From: Streptomyces sp. LHD-70
GTDB lineage: Bacteria > Actinomycetota > Actinomycetes > Streptomycetales > Streptomycetaceae
Direction: 5' to 3'
Assembly (NCBI RefSeq): GCF_031157275.1
Contig: NZ_JAVIFW010000012.1
Location: forward strand, 1-64,000
DNA length: 64,000 nucleotides
The translations under genes were made by a program, and so were the position numbers. This document shows positions 44,563 through 53,200 of the stretch, piece by piece (the stretch's first letter is position 1; each line of letters opens with the position of its first letter). Under the pieces are notes generated by a model, which searched no databases, was not told the origin of the DNA, and worked only from the letters and a program-made list of their open reading frames with translations.

Positions 44563-45603
44563 CTACGGCCGCGGCCGCCCCAACTCGACATCCGGCACGT
44601 CGAGTTCAACGCCAGGAGCATCCGGGGAGGGCACCGGCGCCGGACCGCTGGGGGAGTGGAGCTCAGGGGTCGTCAGGGACGGCGTCGGGACGGGGAGCTG
44701 GGGCGGGTCGACCGGGAGGGTCGGCAGCTCACGCTCGGGCAGCCGGTCCAGCTCCGCCAGCGACACCTCGGGAAGCCCCACCCCCGGCAGCGCCGACACG
44801 AGCGGGAGCGGGCCGCGGCCCGCCGTCGGCCGAGTGCCCCCGGGCGACGGGGACGGCCGCGCCCCCGACCCCGCGGAGCGGTCACGTTCCGAGCCGCCCC
44901 CGCCCGCGAGCGAACCGGAGTCCGCCGTCCCGCCCGGCCGCGGGGAGGCGGGCCGCGGCCCGCTGTCCACATGCGGCAGCACGAACCCGGCCACGGCCAG
45001 CGTCACCGCCGTCGCGGCGACCGCCGCGGCCTGCACCTTCCCGCCCGTGGCCGGGCGGCCCCGGCCGAGCAGCCAGAGCAGCAGGCCGAGCGTGGCGGCG
45101 AGCGCGCTGCGGAGCGTACGGCGGGCTCTGGCCAGGAGCGACTCGACGGTCCGGTAGCTCAGGCCCATCTTCGTGGCGACCTGCGCGACGTCCAGATCCT
45201 CCGACTTCAGCCAGATCGCCTCGGCCTGCCGCGCAGGCAGCTCCCCGCTGCGCGCGGCCAGCCAGCGCGCCTCGGCCCGGTCGCACACCGACTCGTCCAC
45301 GGGCGCCGGGAGCGGCGTGGCCAGCCGGGGGCTCACGCGGATGTCCGCCTCGCGGCCGACCTGCCGGTGGCGGTCCACGCACAGCCGGATCGTCACCGTC
45401 GTCAGCCAGGCGCCCAGGCGTTCGTCGTCCAGGTGCGGATGCTCCATCGCGCGGACCATCGCCTCGTGCACGGCGTCCTCGGCGTCCTCGGCGCTCATGG
45501 AACGGCGACGGGCCACCCTGAGCAGCTGCTCGCGGTGACTCCACGCGCGCAGCCACCGCTCGGAGCGCCCGTCCGGCTGCCCAGGGTGCATCTCCGTCGC
45601 CAC
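44563..45603 (-). CDS. ECF sigma factor with membrane-anchored proline-rich tail
   Basis: 346 residues. Region 2 is about 17-85 (SAEDAEDAVHEAMVRAMEH, then RLGAWLTTVTIRLCVDRHR) and region 4 about 115-165 (LPARQAEAIWLKSEDLDVAQVATKMGLSYRTVESLLARARR as a whole, given here for location). After it come hydrophobic stretches near 168-178 and 190-210 and a 130-residue Pro/Ser/Gly-rich tail. A sigma factor with its own predicted membrane anchor has no separate anti-sigma gene next to it. GTG 45603 follows GGAGGAG; ATG 45591 and GTG 45621 are alternatives. Confidence 0.8.
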   Translation of the reverse strand: MATEMHPGQPDGRSERWLRAWSHREQLLRVARRRSMSAEDAEDAVHEAMVRAMEHPHLDDERLGAWLTTVTIRLCVDRHRQVGREADIRVSPRLATPLPAPVDESVCDRAEARWLAARSGELPARQAEAIWLKSEDLDVAQVATKMGLSYRTVESLLARARRTLRSALAATLGLLLWLLGRGRPATGGKVQAAAVAATAVTLAVAGFVLPHVDSGPRPASPRPGGTADSGSLAGGGGSERDRSAGSGARPSPSPGGTRPTAGRGPLPLVSALPGVGLPEVSLAELDRLPERELPTLPVDPPQLPVPTPSLTTPELHSPSGPAPVPSPDAPGVELDVPDVELGRPRP

Positions 45604-45730
45604 AGGCTCCTCCGTGCTCACCAGCAGTTTCGGCTCGTCGCCGCTCGGCGGGTACGCGACATTACCGCCCGGTATCCGCGTTGGGGAGGGGGACTGCCGG
45701 AAATCGCGGGCCGCGCAGTAGGTTGACCGG

Positions 45731-45982
45731 GTGCGATTGAGAGTGGAGTTCACGACCGAGCCCTTCGACCTCGACGAGGCGCCTGCCCATGCGGTGGTGG
45801 CCCGGGACGTCATCCAGGCGGCCGAGCTCGACGCCGTCGACGTAGGCCCCTTCGGCAACACCGCGGAGGGCGGCGCCGACGAGGTCCTGACCGCGGTGGA
45901 CGCGCTGCTGCGCAAGTCCCTGGCCGCCGGTGCCACCCGCGTCTCGCTGCAGATCAACGTGGTCGGGGAGGGCGAGCGGTGA
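45731..45982 (+). CDS. thiamine-binding-protein-like small protein (MTH1187 family)
   Basis: 83 residues. The pattern RVEFTTEPF, FGNTAEGGADEV and GATRVSLQINV follows the MTH1187/YkoF-like thiamine-binding fold (DUF77), which binds small ligands as a multimer. It overlaps the next gene by 4 bp (GTGA). Ligand unknown; purine-derived ligand would suit the neighbours but is conjecture. Confidence 0.6.
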   Translation: MRLRVEFTTEPFDLDEAPAHAVVARDVIQAAELDAVDVGPFGNTAEGGADEVLTAVDALLRKSLAAGATRVSLQINVVGEGER

Positions 45983-46356
45983 CCGAGCCCCGTGACCACC
46001 CCTTCGTCACCGCGGTCAAGCCGCTGGTCGACGCCATGGGCGGCGAACTGCTCAGACCCGACGAGGCCGAGGGCGACGACGTCGTCCTCAGCTGGGAGGG
46101 CGAGGAGGTCCTCGCCGTACGGCTGCCCCAGCTCGCCGACTCCCTCGACCACATCCTGGCCGCCCTGGAGCGCCGCTACGGACAGCCGCTCGCCGAGCTC
46201 GACCGCAAGGCCAAGCAGGAGGTCGTACGGATACTGGAAGGGCGCGGCGCCTTCTCCGTACGGCACGGGGTGGAGACCGTGGCCGGGGCGCTCGGGGTTT
46301 CCCGGTTCACCGTCTACAACTACCTGAACAGGGAAAACGCCGCGAAAACCAACTAG
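45979..46356 (+). CDS. helix-turn-helix protein of the YheO/DauR-like class
   Basis: 125 residues. The N-terminal half is acidic and probably helical; the C-terminal 50 residues (EVVRILEGRGAFSVRHGVETVAGALGVSRFTVYNYLN region) match the DauR/YheO-type HTH_22 domain. Coupled to the preceding small protein by a GTGA overlap, and located just upstream of uraD in the same direction, with a terminator between, so it may regulate the urate genes. Confidence 0.7.
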   Translation: MTEPRDHPFVTAVKPLVDAMGGELLRPDEAEGDDVVLSWEGEEVLAVRLPQLADSLDHILAALERRYGQPLAELDRKAKQEVVRILEGRGAFSVRHGVETVAGALGVSRFTVYNYLNRENAAKTN

Positions 46357-46409
46357 TGCAACGCCTCGGGCGCCCCTTGTGTCCGAGGTGTCCCGTCACG
46401 CGGAGTGGA

Positions 46410-46442
46410 GAAGCCGTCGCCCGGAGGCCGGGCGGCGGCTTC
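46410..46442 (+). terminator. terminator between the HTH gene and uraD
   Basis: GAAGCCGTCGCCCGG (46410-46424) and CCGGGCGGCGGCTTC (46428-46442) with a 3-nt loop, followed by TTTG. It isolates the two small genes from the urate operon. Confidence 0.85.
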
Positions 46443-46498
46443 TTTGTTCAAGATATTTCAACAAAGTGTTGACGCGGTGTTGTTCAGGGTCTTAGCTA
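46443..46498 (+). promoter_or_regulatory. urate operon promoter with AT-rich dyad
   Basis: TTTGTTCA (46443-46450) and TCAACAAA (46458-46465) are inverted arms centred at 46454. TTGACG (46469-46474) with a -10 around TTAGCT/TAGCTA (46492-46498) follows. The dyad lies immediately upstream of the -35 box. TCAACA/TGTTGA also covers the -35 of katA. Confidence 0.6.
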
Positions 46499-46536
46499 TT
46501 CGCAGCCCGTCCAGCACAGCCACGGAAGGCAATCCC

Positions 46537-47064
46537 GTGACTTCGAGCACCACACCGGGACTCTCCCGGTTCAACGCTCTCGAGGAGGCTGCGGCCACCG
46601 CAGAACTCCACGAGGTGTGCAGCAGTCCGGCCTGGGGCAGCAAGATCCTCGCCCAGCGCCCGTACGCATCGGCCGACCTTCTCTTCGCCGCGAGCGACGC
46701 CGCCATGGGCGAGCTGACCCCCGCGGATATGGAGGAGGCCATGGCGGGGCACCCGCCGATCGGCCGCCCGAAGCCGGGTGACCCGACCTCGGCCCGCGAA
46801 CAGCGGGGCATGGCCGGGGCCTCCGAGGAGCTCAAGGCCGAACTGCTCGAACTGAACCTGGCCTACCAGGAGAAGTTCGGACACGTCTTCCTCATCTGCG
46901 CCACCGGCGCCACGGCCGAGTTCATGCTCGACCAGATCAGGACCCGGATCGAGAACGGGCCCGAGCAGGAGCGCGAGATCGTCCGCACCGAACTGGGCAA
47001 GATCAACCGCATTCGGCTCACCCGACTCGTCGAGGAAGCAGCAGAGGAAGGAAGCAAGGCATGA
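46537..47064 (+). CDS. uraD: OHCU decarboxylase
   Basis: 175 residues, helical protein with the conserved GHPPIGRPK (about 73-81), EQRG (about 89) and EKFGHVFLICATGATAEFM (about 112-130) signatures. It converts 2-oxo-4-hydroxy-4-carboxy-5-ureidoimidazoline to S-allantoin, the last step of ureide formation. GTG 46537 has GGAAGG upstream. First gene of the urate operon; uraH starts inside its stop. Confidence 0.93.
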   Translation: MTSSTTPGLSRFNALEEAAATAELHEVCSSPAWGSKILAQRPYASADLLFAASDAAMGELTPADMEEAMAGHPPIGRPKPGDPTSAREQRGMAGASEELKAELLELNLAYQEKFGHVFLICATGATAEFMLDQIRTRIENGPEQEREIVRTELGKINRIRLTRLVEEAAEEGSKA

Positions 47065-47459
47065 GCACCGCCACCACGGCATCGGTGTCCACGCACATCC
47101 TGGACACCAGCAAGGGCCGCCCCGCAGAGGGCGTCGCGATCCAGCTCTCCGCCCGCAGCGGCGGCACGGCTGAGTTCGTCGCGCTCGGCGGCTCCAAGAC
47201 CGATGCCGACGGGCGCTGCAAGGACCTGCCGGCCCTGCCGGAAGGCACCACCCACGTACGACTCGACTTCGAGACCGAGGCGTACTTCCTGACCAAGCAC
47301 AACCAGCAAGCCGAGGCGCAGCAGGACGCCCCCGCGAATCGGGACAGCGGTGCGTTCTTCCCGGAGGTGGCGATCACATTCGCCGTCAAGCCGGGCGAGC
47401 ACTACCACGTACCGCTGCTGCTCAACCCGTTCGGCTACTCCGTTTACCGAGGGAGCTAG
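47061..47459 (+). CDS. uraH: 5-hydroxyisourate hydrolase
   Basis: 132 residues, transthyretin-like fold: SVSTHILDTSKGRPAEGVAIQL at the start, RLDFETEAYF in the middle, FFPEVAITF and the C-terminal HYHVPLLLNPFGYSVYRGS signature that distinguishes the enzyme from transthyretin. It opens the ring of 5-hydroxyisourate. ATG 47061 overlaps the uraD stop. Confidence 0.95.
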   Translation: MSTATTASVSTHILDTSKGRPAEGVAIQLSARSGGTAEFVALGGSKTDADGRCKDLPALPEGTTHVRLDFETEAYFLTKHNQQAEAQQDAPANRDSGAFFPEVAITFAVKPGEHYHVPLLLNPFGYSVYRGS

Positions 47460-47464
47460 CAGAC

Positions 47465-48388
47465 ATGCCCACGATTCTCGGCCAGAACCAGTACGGCAAA
47501 GCAGAGAACCGCGTCGTCAAGATCACGCGGGACGGCGACACCCACCACATCAAGGACCTGAACGTCTCGGTCGCCCTCTCCGGCGACCTGGAGGACGTGC
47601 ACCTCTCCGGCTCGAACGCCAACTGCCTCCCGACCGACACCACCAAGAACACGGTGTACGCGTTCGCCAAGGAGTACGGCATCGAGTCCGCCGAGCAGTT
47701 CGGCATCCACCTCGCCCGGCACTTCGTGACGTCGCAGGAGCCGATCAAGCAGGCGCGCATCCGGATCGAGGAGTACGCCTGGGAGCGCATCGAGACCTCC
47801 GAGGCCAACTCGAAGTTCATCGGCTCCGACGAGGTCAAGCACTCCTTCGTCCGCAAGGGCCAGGAGACCCGGGTCAGCGAGATCACCTACGACGGTGAGA
47901 ACTGGCAGGTCATCTCCGGCCTCAAGGACCTCATCGTCATGAACTCCACCAACTCGGAGTTCTGGGGCTACATCAAGGACAAGTACACGACCCTCCAGGA
48001 GGCGTACGACCGCATCCTGGCCACCCAGGTGTCGGGCCGCTGGCGGTTCAACTGGACCGACGACGAGCAGCGCATGCCCAACTGGGAGAAGTCGTACGAC
48101 CAGGTCAAGAAGCACATGCTGCAGGCCTTCGCGGAGACCTACTCGCTGTCGCTGCAGCAGACCCTGTACCAGATGGGTTCGCGCATCATCAACAGCCGTT
48201 CGGAGATCGACGAGGTCCGTTTCTCGCTCCCGAACAAGCACCACTTCCTGGTGGACCTGGAGCCGTTCGGCCTGAAGAACGACAACGAGGTCTACTACGC
48301 GGCCGACCGTCCCTACGGCCTCATCGAGGCCACGATCCTGCGGGACGGCGTAGAGCCCCAGATCCCGGTCGACATGACCAACCTCTGA
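47465..48388 (+). CDS. uaZ: urate oxidase
   Basis: 307 residues, cofactor-less uricase with two T-fold domains. NQYGKAENRVVKI at the start carries the catalytic lysine region, LPTDTTKNTVYAFAKE (about 56-71) the threonine, and the second half the ISGLKDLIVMNSTNSEFWGY and LPNKHHFLVDL stretches. It oxidises urate to 5-hydroxyisourate with release of hydrogen peroxide, which fits a catalase nearby. It starts 5 bp after uraH. Confidence 0.95.
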   Translation: MPTILGQNQYGKAENRVVKITRDGDTHHIKDLNVSVALSGDLEDVHLSGSNANCLPTDTTKNTVYAFAKEYGIESAEQFGIHLARHFVTSQEPIKQARIRIEEYAWERIETSEANSKFIGSDEVKHSFVRKGQETRVSEITYDGENWQVISGLKDLIVMNSTNSEFWGYIKDKYTTLQEAYDRILATQVSGRWRFNWTDDEQRMPNWEKSYDQVKKHMLQAFAETYSLSLQQTLYQMGSRIINSRSEIDEVRFSLPNKHHFLVDLEPFGLKNDNEVYYAADRPYGLIEATILRDGVEPQIPVDMTNL

Positions 48389-48401
48389 CGCGGGACGTGC
48401 G

Positions 48402-48432
48402 CGCCCCCGTCCGTCCGCAGCGGACGGGGGCG
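48402..48432 (+). terminator. hairpin between urate oxidase and permease genes
   Basis: CGCCCCCGTCCG (48402-48413) and CGGACGGGGGCG (48421-48432), perfect 12-bp arms with a 7-nt loop. The permease ribosome site starts 10 bp later, so this could be a partial terminator that lowers permease expression. Confidence 0.75.
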
Positions 48433-48458
48433 TGCCACACCGGAGGGAACGCACCGCC

Positions 48459-49874
48459 ATGGCACAGCCTGCAAAAGGGCCGGTAGAAGGCCCGTGTTCC
48501 ACCCCATCGGAGACCGGCAGCACGGCAACTCCCGACTGCCACCCGGTGGATGAGAAGCTCCACCCCACGCGGCTCATCCCCGCCGCCCTTCAGCACATCG
48601 CCGCCATGTACGCGGGCGTCGTCACCCCTCCGCTGATCATCGGCCAGGCCGTCGGCCTGGACACCGCCGCGCAGACCCGGCTCATCGCCGCGGGCCTGCT
48701 CATCGCGGGACTCACCACCGTCCTGCAGACCCTCGGCGTCAAGAACTTCGCCGGCAACCGGCTGCCGTTCGTCAACGCCGCCTCCTCCGCGGGCATCGCA
48801 CCGATCCTCGCCATCGCGGAGACCAACGCCCACGGCGAGCAACTCCCCGCCATCTACGGCGCGGTGATGGTCGCCGGTGTCTTCTGCCTCGTCGTCGGAC
48901 CGTTCTTCGGACGGCTCCTGCGCTTCTTCCCGCCGCTCGTCACCGGCGTCGTCATCACCCTCATCGGGGTGACGCTGATGCCCGTACCGGTCGGCTGGGC
49001 CCAGGGCGGCGACAAGGAAGCCGCCGACTACGGCGACATGAAGTACCTCGCGCTCGCCGCGTTCACGCTTGTCGTGATCCTGCTCTTCCAGCGCTTCGGA
49101 CGCGGCTTCCTCAAGCAAGTCGCCCTGCTCATGGGTCTGTTCATCGGCACCGTCGCTGCGATCCCGTTCGGCATGGCGGACTTCTCGTCCCTGGCGTCGG
49201 CCCCCGTCGCGGCCCTGCCCACGCCTTTCGACTTCGGCGTACCGACGTTCCAGCCCGCGGCGATCCTCTCGCTGTGCATCGTGATGCTGGTCCTGATGAC
49301 CGAGTCCGCGGCCGGCATGATCGCCGTCGGCGAGATCTGCGAGCGCAAGACCGACGGGAAGACCATCACCCGCGGCCTGCGCACCGACGGCATCGCCACC
49401 CTCCTCGGCCCGGTCTTCGGCGGCTTCCCCACCTCGGCCTTCGCGCAGAACGTCGGCGTCGTCTCGCTGACCCGGGTGCGCAGCCGGTACGTCGTCGCCG
49501 TCGCGGGCGGCGCGCTGATCATCCTCGGCGCGTTCCCGGTGCTCGGCGCGGTCGTCTCCCTGGTGCCGATGCCGGTCCTCGGCGGCGCGGGCATCGTCCT
49601 GTTCGGCTCGATCGCGGTCAGCGGCATCCGTACGCTCTCGGAGGCCGGGCTCGACGACAGCTCCAACATCATCCTGGTGGCCGTCTCGCTCGGCGCGGGC
49701 ATCATCCCGCTCGCCGCACCGACGTTCTACGCCGACTTCCCCGCCTGGGCGCAGACCGTGCTCGGCTCCGGCATCAGCGCCGGTGCCCTGGTCGCCGTCA
49801 CGCTGAACCTGTTCTTCCACCATCTCGGCACCCGTGGCCGCGCCCCCGCGCCCGCGGCACTCAAATCCTCCTAG
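48459..49874 (+). CDS. NCS2 permease, urate/xanthine type
   Basis: 471 residues with about 12-14 membrane segments and the nucleobase-cation symporter-2 pattern (QHIAAMYAGVVTPPLIIG, TESAAGMIAVGEI with the conserved Glu, FAQNVGVVSLTRVRSR). PucJ/PucK-like members import urate or xanthine. ATG 48459 has GGAGG twelve bases upstream. It follows the urate operon and precedes the deaminase gene, all in one direction. Confidence 0.9.
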   Translation: MAQPAKGPVEGPCSTPSETGSTATPDCHPVDEKLHPTRLIPAALQHIAAMYAGVVTPPLIIGQAVGLDTAAQTRLIAAGLLIAGLTTVLQTLGVKNFAGNRLPFVNAASSAGIAPILAIAETNAHGEQLPAIYGAVMVAGVFCLVVGPFFGRLLRFFPPLVTGVVITLIGVTLMPVPVGWAQGGDKEAADYGDMKYLALAAFTLVVILLFQRFGRGFLKQVALLMGLFIGTVAAIPFGMADFSSLASAPVAALPTPFDFGVPTFQPAAILSLCIVMLVLMTESAAGMIAVGEICERKTDGKTITRGLRTDGIATLLGPVFGGFPTSAFAQNVGVVSLTRVRSRYVVAVAGGALIILGAFPVLGAVVSLVPMPVLGGAGIVLFGSIAVSGIRTLSEAGLDDSSNIILVAVSLGAGIIPLAAPTFYADFPAWAQTVLGSGISAGALVAVTLNLFFHHLGTRGRAPAPAALKSS

Positions 49875-49954
49875 GGTCCTGCCGTGCCCCTCCCCGCCGT
49901 CCGCCCCCGGGCGGCGGGAGCACCACCACCGCCACACACAGAAGGAAGCGCACC

Positions 49955-51343
49955 ATGGCACCTTCGGCAGCCCCTCAGCGCATCGTCATCGAGAACGCGG
50001 CGATCGCCACCGTCGACAGCCAGGACTCCGAGTACGCCTCGGGCCACCTGGTCGTCGCCGGCAACAGGATCGAGTCCATCGGCGCGGGACCCGCACCCGA
50101 GGGCTTGGAGAACGTGGTCCGGCGTATCGACGCCACCGGCCACCTGATCACGCCGGGTCTGATCAACACGCACCACCACTTCTACCAGTGGATCACCCGC
50201 GGCCTGGCCACGGACCACAACCTGTTCGACTGGCTCGTCGCCCTCTACCCGACGTGGGCGCGGATCGACGAGCCGATGGTCCGCGCCGCCGCGCAGGGCT
50301 CCCTCGCGATGATGGCCCGTGGCGGGGTCACCACCGCGATGGACCACCACTACGTCTACCCGCAGGGCTCCGGCGACCTGTCCGGCGCGATCATCGGCGC
50401 CGCCCGCGACATGGGGGTGCGCTTCACCCTCGCCCGCGGCTCCATGGACCGCTCCGAGAAGGACGGCGGCCTGCCCCCGGACTTCGCCGTCGAGACCACC
50501 GAGGGCGCGCTCGCCGCGACCGAGGAGACCGTCAAGAAGCACCACGACGCCTCCTTCGACGCGATGACCCAGGTCGCCGTCGCCCCCTGCTCCCCGTTCT
50601 CCATCTCCACCGAACTCCTGCGTGAGGGCGCCGCGTTGGGCCGTCGGCTCGGCGTACGCATGCACACCCACGGCTCGGAGACCGTGGAGGAGGAGAAGTT
50701 CTGCCACGAGCTGTTCGGCATGGGCCCGACCGACTACTTCGAGTCCACCGGATTCCTCGGCGAGGACGTGTGGATGGCGCACTGCGTCCACATGAACGAC
50801 TCCGACATCGCCGCCTTCGCCCGTACGAAGACCGGTGTCGCGCACTGCCCGTCGTCCAACGCCCGCCTCGCCGCAGGCATCGCTCGCGTCCCCGACATGC
50901 TGAAGGCCGGCGTGCCCGTGGGCCTCGGCGTGGACGGCACCGCGTCCAACGAGTCCGGCGAGCTGCACACCGAGCTGCGCAACGCGCTCCTCATCAACCG
51001 GCTCGGCGCCCACAAGGAAGCCGCGCTCAACGCCCGCCAGGCCCTGCGCCTCGGCACCCACGGCGGTGCCCAAGTCCTCGGCCGCGCGGACCAGATCGGC
51101 TCGCTCGAAGCGGGCAAGCTGGCCGACTTCGTCCTGTGGAAGGTCGACGGCATCGGCCACGCGTCCATCGCCGACCCGGTCACCGCGATCGTCTTCGGCG
51201 CGGCGGCCCCGGTCACCGCGTCGTTCGTCAACGGCAGGCAGATCGTCGAGGCGGGCCGCCTGCTCACGGCCGACGAAGAGTCCATCGCCCGCGACACCCG
51301 CGCCGAGGCCCAGCGCCTCGCGAGGATCGCGGCTTCGGGCTGA
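49955..51343 (+). CDS. 8-oxoguanine/guanine-type deaminase (amidohydrolase)
   Basis: 462 residues, amidohydrolase fold: metal ligands in INTHHHFYQW (about 71-80), HTHGSE (about 235), HCVH (about 273) and the aspartate in GLGVDGTASNE (about 327). The HHHFYQW pattern is that of the 8-oxoguanine deaminase subgroup of hydroxydechloroatrazine-like enzymes. It would make urate from 8-oxoguanine, or xanthine from guanine, feeding the neighbouring genes. ATG 49955 has GAAGGAAG upstream. Confidence 0.87.
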   Translation: MAPSAAPQRIVIENAAIATVDSQDSEYASGHLVVAGNRIESIGAGPAPEGLENVVRRIDATGHLITPGLINTHHHFYQWITRGLATDHNLFDWLVALYPTWARIDEPMVRAAAQGSLAMMARGGVTTAMDHHYVYPQGSGDLSGAIIGAARDMGVRFTLARGSMDRSEKDGGLPPDFAVETTEGALAATEETVKKHHDASFDAMTQVAVAPCSPFSISTELLREGAALGRRLGVRMHTHGSETVEEEKFCHELFGMGPTDYFESTGFLGEDVWMAHCVHMNDSDIAAFARTKTGVAHCPSSNARLAAGIARVPDMLKAGVPVGLGVDGTASNESGELHTELRNALLINRLGAHKEAALNARQALRLGTHGGAQVLGRADQIGSLEAGKLADFVLWKVDGIGHASIADPVTAIVFGAAAPVTASFVNGRQIVEAGRLLTADEESIARDTRAEAQRLARIAASG

Positions 51344-51678
51344 CCCAAAGAGTCCGGCTGAGGGGGACGGCCCTCGGCCGGTCGCCGTGGACCCGAGCGG
51401 GGCCCACGGCAGCCGGAACCGGTGGGCGCGGCGCCATCGCCACGCCCACCGGGGACGGTGAAACCGTCCACGCAGGAAACGGACTTGTACGTCCGGGTCG
51501 TACGACCCGTCCCCGTACGACTCGACCCGTACGACCGCACAGCGACCGCACATCGCGACCCCTCGCTACAACCGCATACCGCTCAGCAGCAACGCACGTA
51601 GCACCACCGTTTGCACACCATCTGTACGACCTCCACCCCGCGTCGCTGGCGACGCGTAAACAGACCGGAGGAACCGCC
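51344..51678 (+). promoter_or_regulatory. 335-bp leader before the second NCS2 permease gene
   Basis: Contains a near-perfect hairpin (about 51354-51377, GGCTGAGGG/CCCTCGGCC) that may terminate the deaminase transcript, then the 14-bp perfect palindrome GGGTCGTACGACCC (51495-51508) followed by two more CGTACGAC elements at about 51514 and 51528. These suggest a regulated promoter. No gene is seen. Confidence 0.5.
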
Positions 51679-53148
51679 GTGGCAGCAACGCCCAGGGTTC
51701 AAAAAGCAGTCGCCGTGCCAGAGGACGACACCGTCCGCGACCAGATGCCCGAAAAGCACCCGGTCGACGAGACGTTGCCCCCTCTCAAGATGATGACCAG
51801 CGGCCTTCAGCATGTGGCCGCCATGTACGCGGGTGTGGTCGCCCCGCCGCTCATCGTGGGAGCCGCCGTCGGGCTCTCCGCGAAGGAGCTCACCTTCCTC
51901 ACCGGGGCCAGCCTGTTCACCGCAGGTCTGGCCACGTTCCTGCAGACCCTGGGCATCTGGAAGATCGGCGCCCGGCTGCCGTTCGTCAACGGTGTCACCT
52001 TCGCGGGCGTCGCGCCCATGGTGGCGATCGTCAACCAGACCCCGGACAAGAAGGACGCGCTGCCGATCATCTTCGGCGCCGTGATCGTCGCCGGTCTGCT
52101 CGGCTTCCTCGCGGCACCCTTCTTCTCCAAGCTGGTCCGGTTCTTCCCGCCGGTCGTCACCGGCACCGTGATCACCCTGATCGGTATCTCCCTGATGCCC
52201 GTCGCCTTCGGCTGGGCGCAGGGGCCGGATCCGGCCGCCAAGGACTACGGCTCGTTCAAGTACCTCGGCCTGGCCGCGATATCCCTGGTCATCGTGCTGC
52301 TGATCCGCCGCTTCACGCGCGGCTTCGTCAAGCAGATCGCCGTACTTCTGGGTCTCGTACTGGGCACACTCATCGCCATCCCGTTCGGCGTCACCGACTT
52401 CAGCCCGCTCGGTGAGGCGGACCTGGTCGGCTTCCCGACGCCGTTCCACTTCGGCGCCCCGCAGTTCGCCCTCGCCGCGATCGTGTCGATGACCGTCGTC
52501 ATGGTGGTCTCCATGACCGAGTCCACCGCCGACATGCTCGCCCTCGGTGAGATCGTCGACCGCCCGGCGGACGAGAAGACCATCGCGGCCGGTCTGCGCG
52601 CCGACACCCTCGGCTCCGCCCTGTCGCCGCTCTTCAACGGCTTCCTGGCGAGCGCGTTCGCGCAGAACGTCGGCCTGGTCGCGATGACGAAGATCCGCAG
52701 CCGGTTCGTGGTCGCTGTCGGCGGTGGCTTCCTGGTCCTGATGGGCCTGTGTCCGATCGCCGCGTCCCTGATCGCCGTTGTGCCGCGCCCGGTGCTCGGC
52801 GGTGCGGGCATCGTGCTGTTCGGCTCGGTCGCGGCGAGCGGTATCCAGACCCTCGCGAAGGCCGGGCTCGACAAGGACAACAACGTCCTGATCGTGGCCG
52901 TCTCGATCGCCGTCGGCCTGATCCCGATCGCGGTGCCGACCTTCTACCACGCGTTCCCCGAGACCGCGATGATCATCCTGGACTCCGGGATCTCCACGGG
53001 CTGTGTGGCGGCCGTGGTGCTGAACCTGGTGTTCAACCATGTCGGCAGGAGCAACGATGCGGCGGATGTGACGCATCCGATGGAGGGCGGCCAGGACATC
53101 GCGGGCTCGCCCCCGGCGAAGCGTACGGAGGAGGCTCCGGCCCACTGA
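51679..53148 (+). CDS. NCS2 permease, second copy
   Basis: 489 residues, about 12-14 membrane segments, closely related to the permease at 48459: QHVAAMYAGVVAPPLIVG, TESTADMLALGEIVDR, SAFAQNVGLVAMTKIRSR. Probably imports urate, xanthine or uracil. GTG 51679 has GGAGG upstream. It has its own leader with CGTACGA palindromes, so it may respond to a different signal from the first copy. Confidence 0.9.
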   Translation: MAATPRVQKAVAVPEDDTVRDQMPEKHPVDETLPPLKMMTSGLQHVAAMYAGVVAPPLIVGAAVGLSAKELTFLTGASLFTAGLATFLQTLGIWKIGARLPFVNGVTFAGVAPMVAIVNQTPDKKDALPIIFGAVIVAGLLGFLAAPFFSKLVRFFPPVVTGTVITLIGISLMPVAFGWAQGPDPAAKDYGSFKYLGLAAISLVIVLLIRRFTRGFVKQIAVLLGLVLGTLIAIPFGVTDFSPLGEADLVGFPTPFHFGAPQFALAAIVSMTVVMVVSMTESTADMLALGEIVDRPADEKTIAAGLRADTLGSALSPLFNGFLASAFAQNVGLVAMTKIRSRFVVAVGGGFLVLMGLCPIAASLIAVVPRPVLGGAGIVLFGSVAASGIQTLAKAGLDKDNNVLIVAVSIAVGLIPIAVPTFYHAFPETAMIILDSGISTGCVAAVVLNLVFNHVGRSNDAADVTHPMEGGQDIAGSPPAKRTEEAPAH

Positions 53149-53163
53149 TTCGTTTCGCCTTGG

Positions 53164-53200
53164 CGTGGCGCGTACGGCAGTTTGTGCCGTACGCGCCACG
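53164..53200 (+). terminator. terminator after the second NCS2 permease gene
   Basis: CGTGGCGCGTACGGCA (53164-53179) and its exact complement (53185-53200), 16-bp arms with loop GTTTG, 15 bp after the stop codon. Confidence 0.9.
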
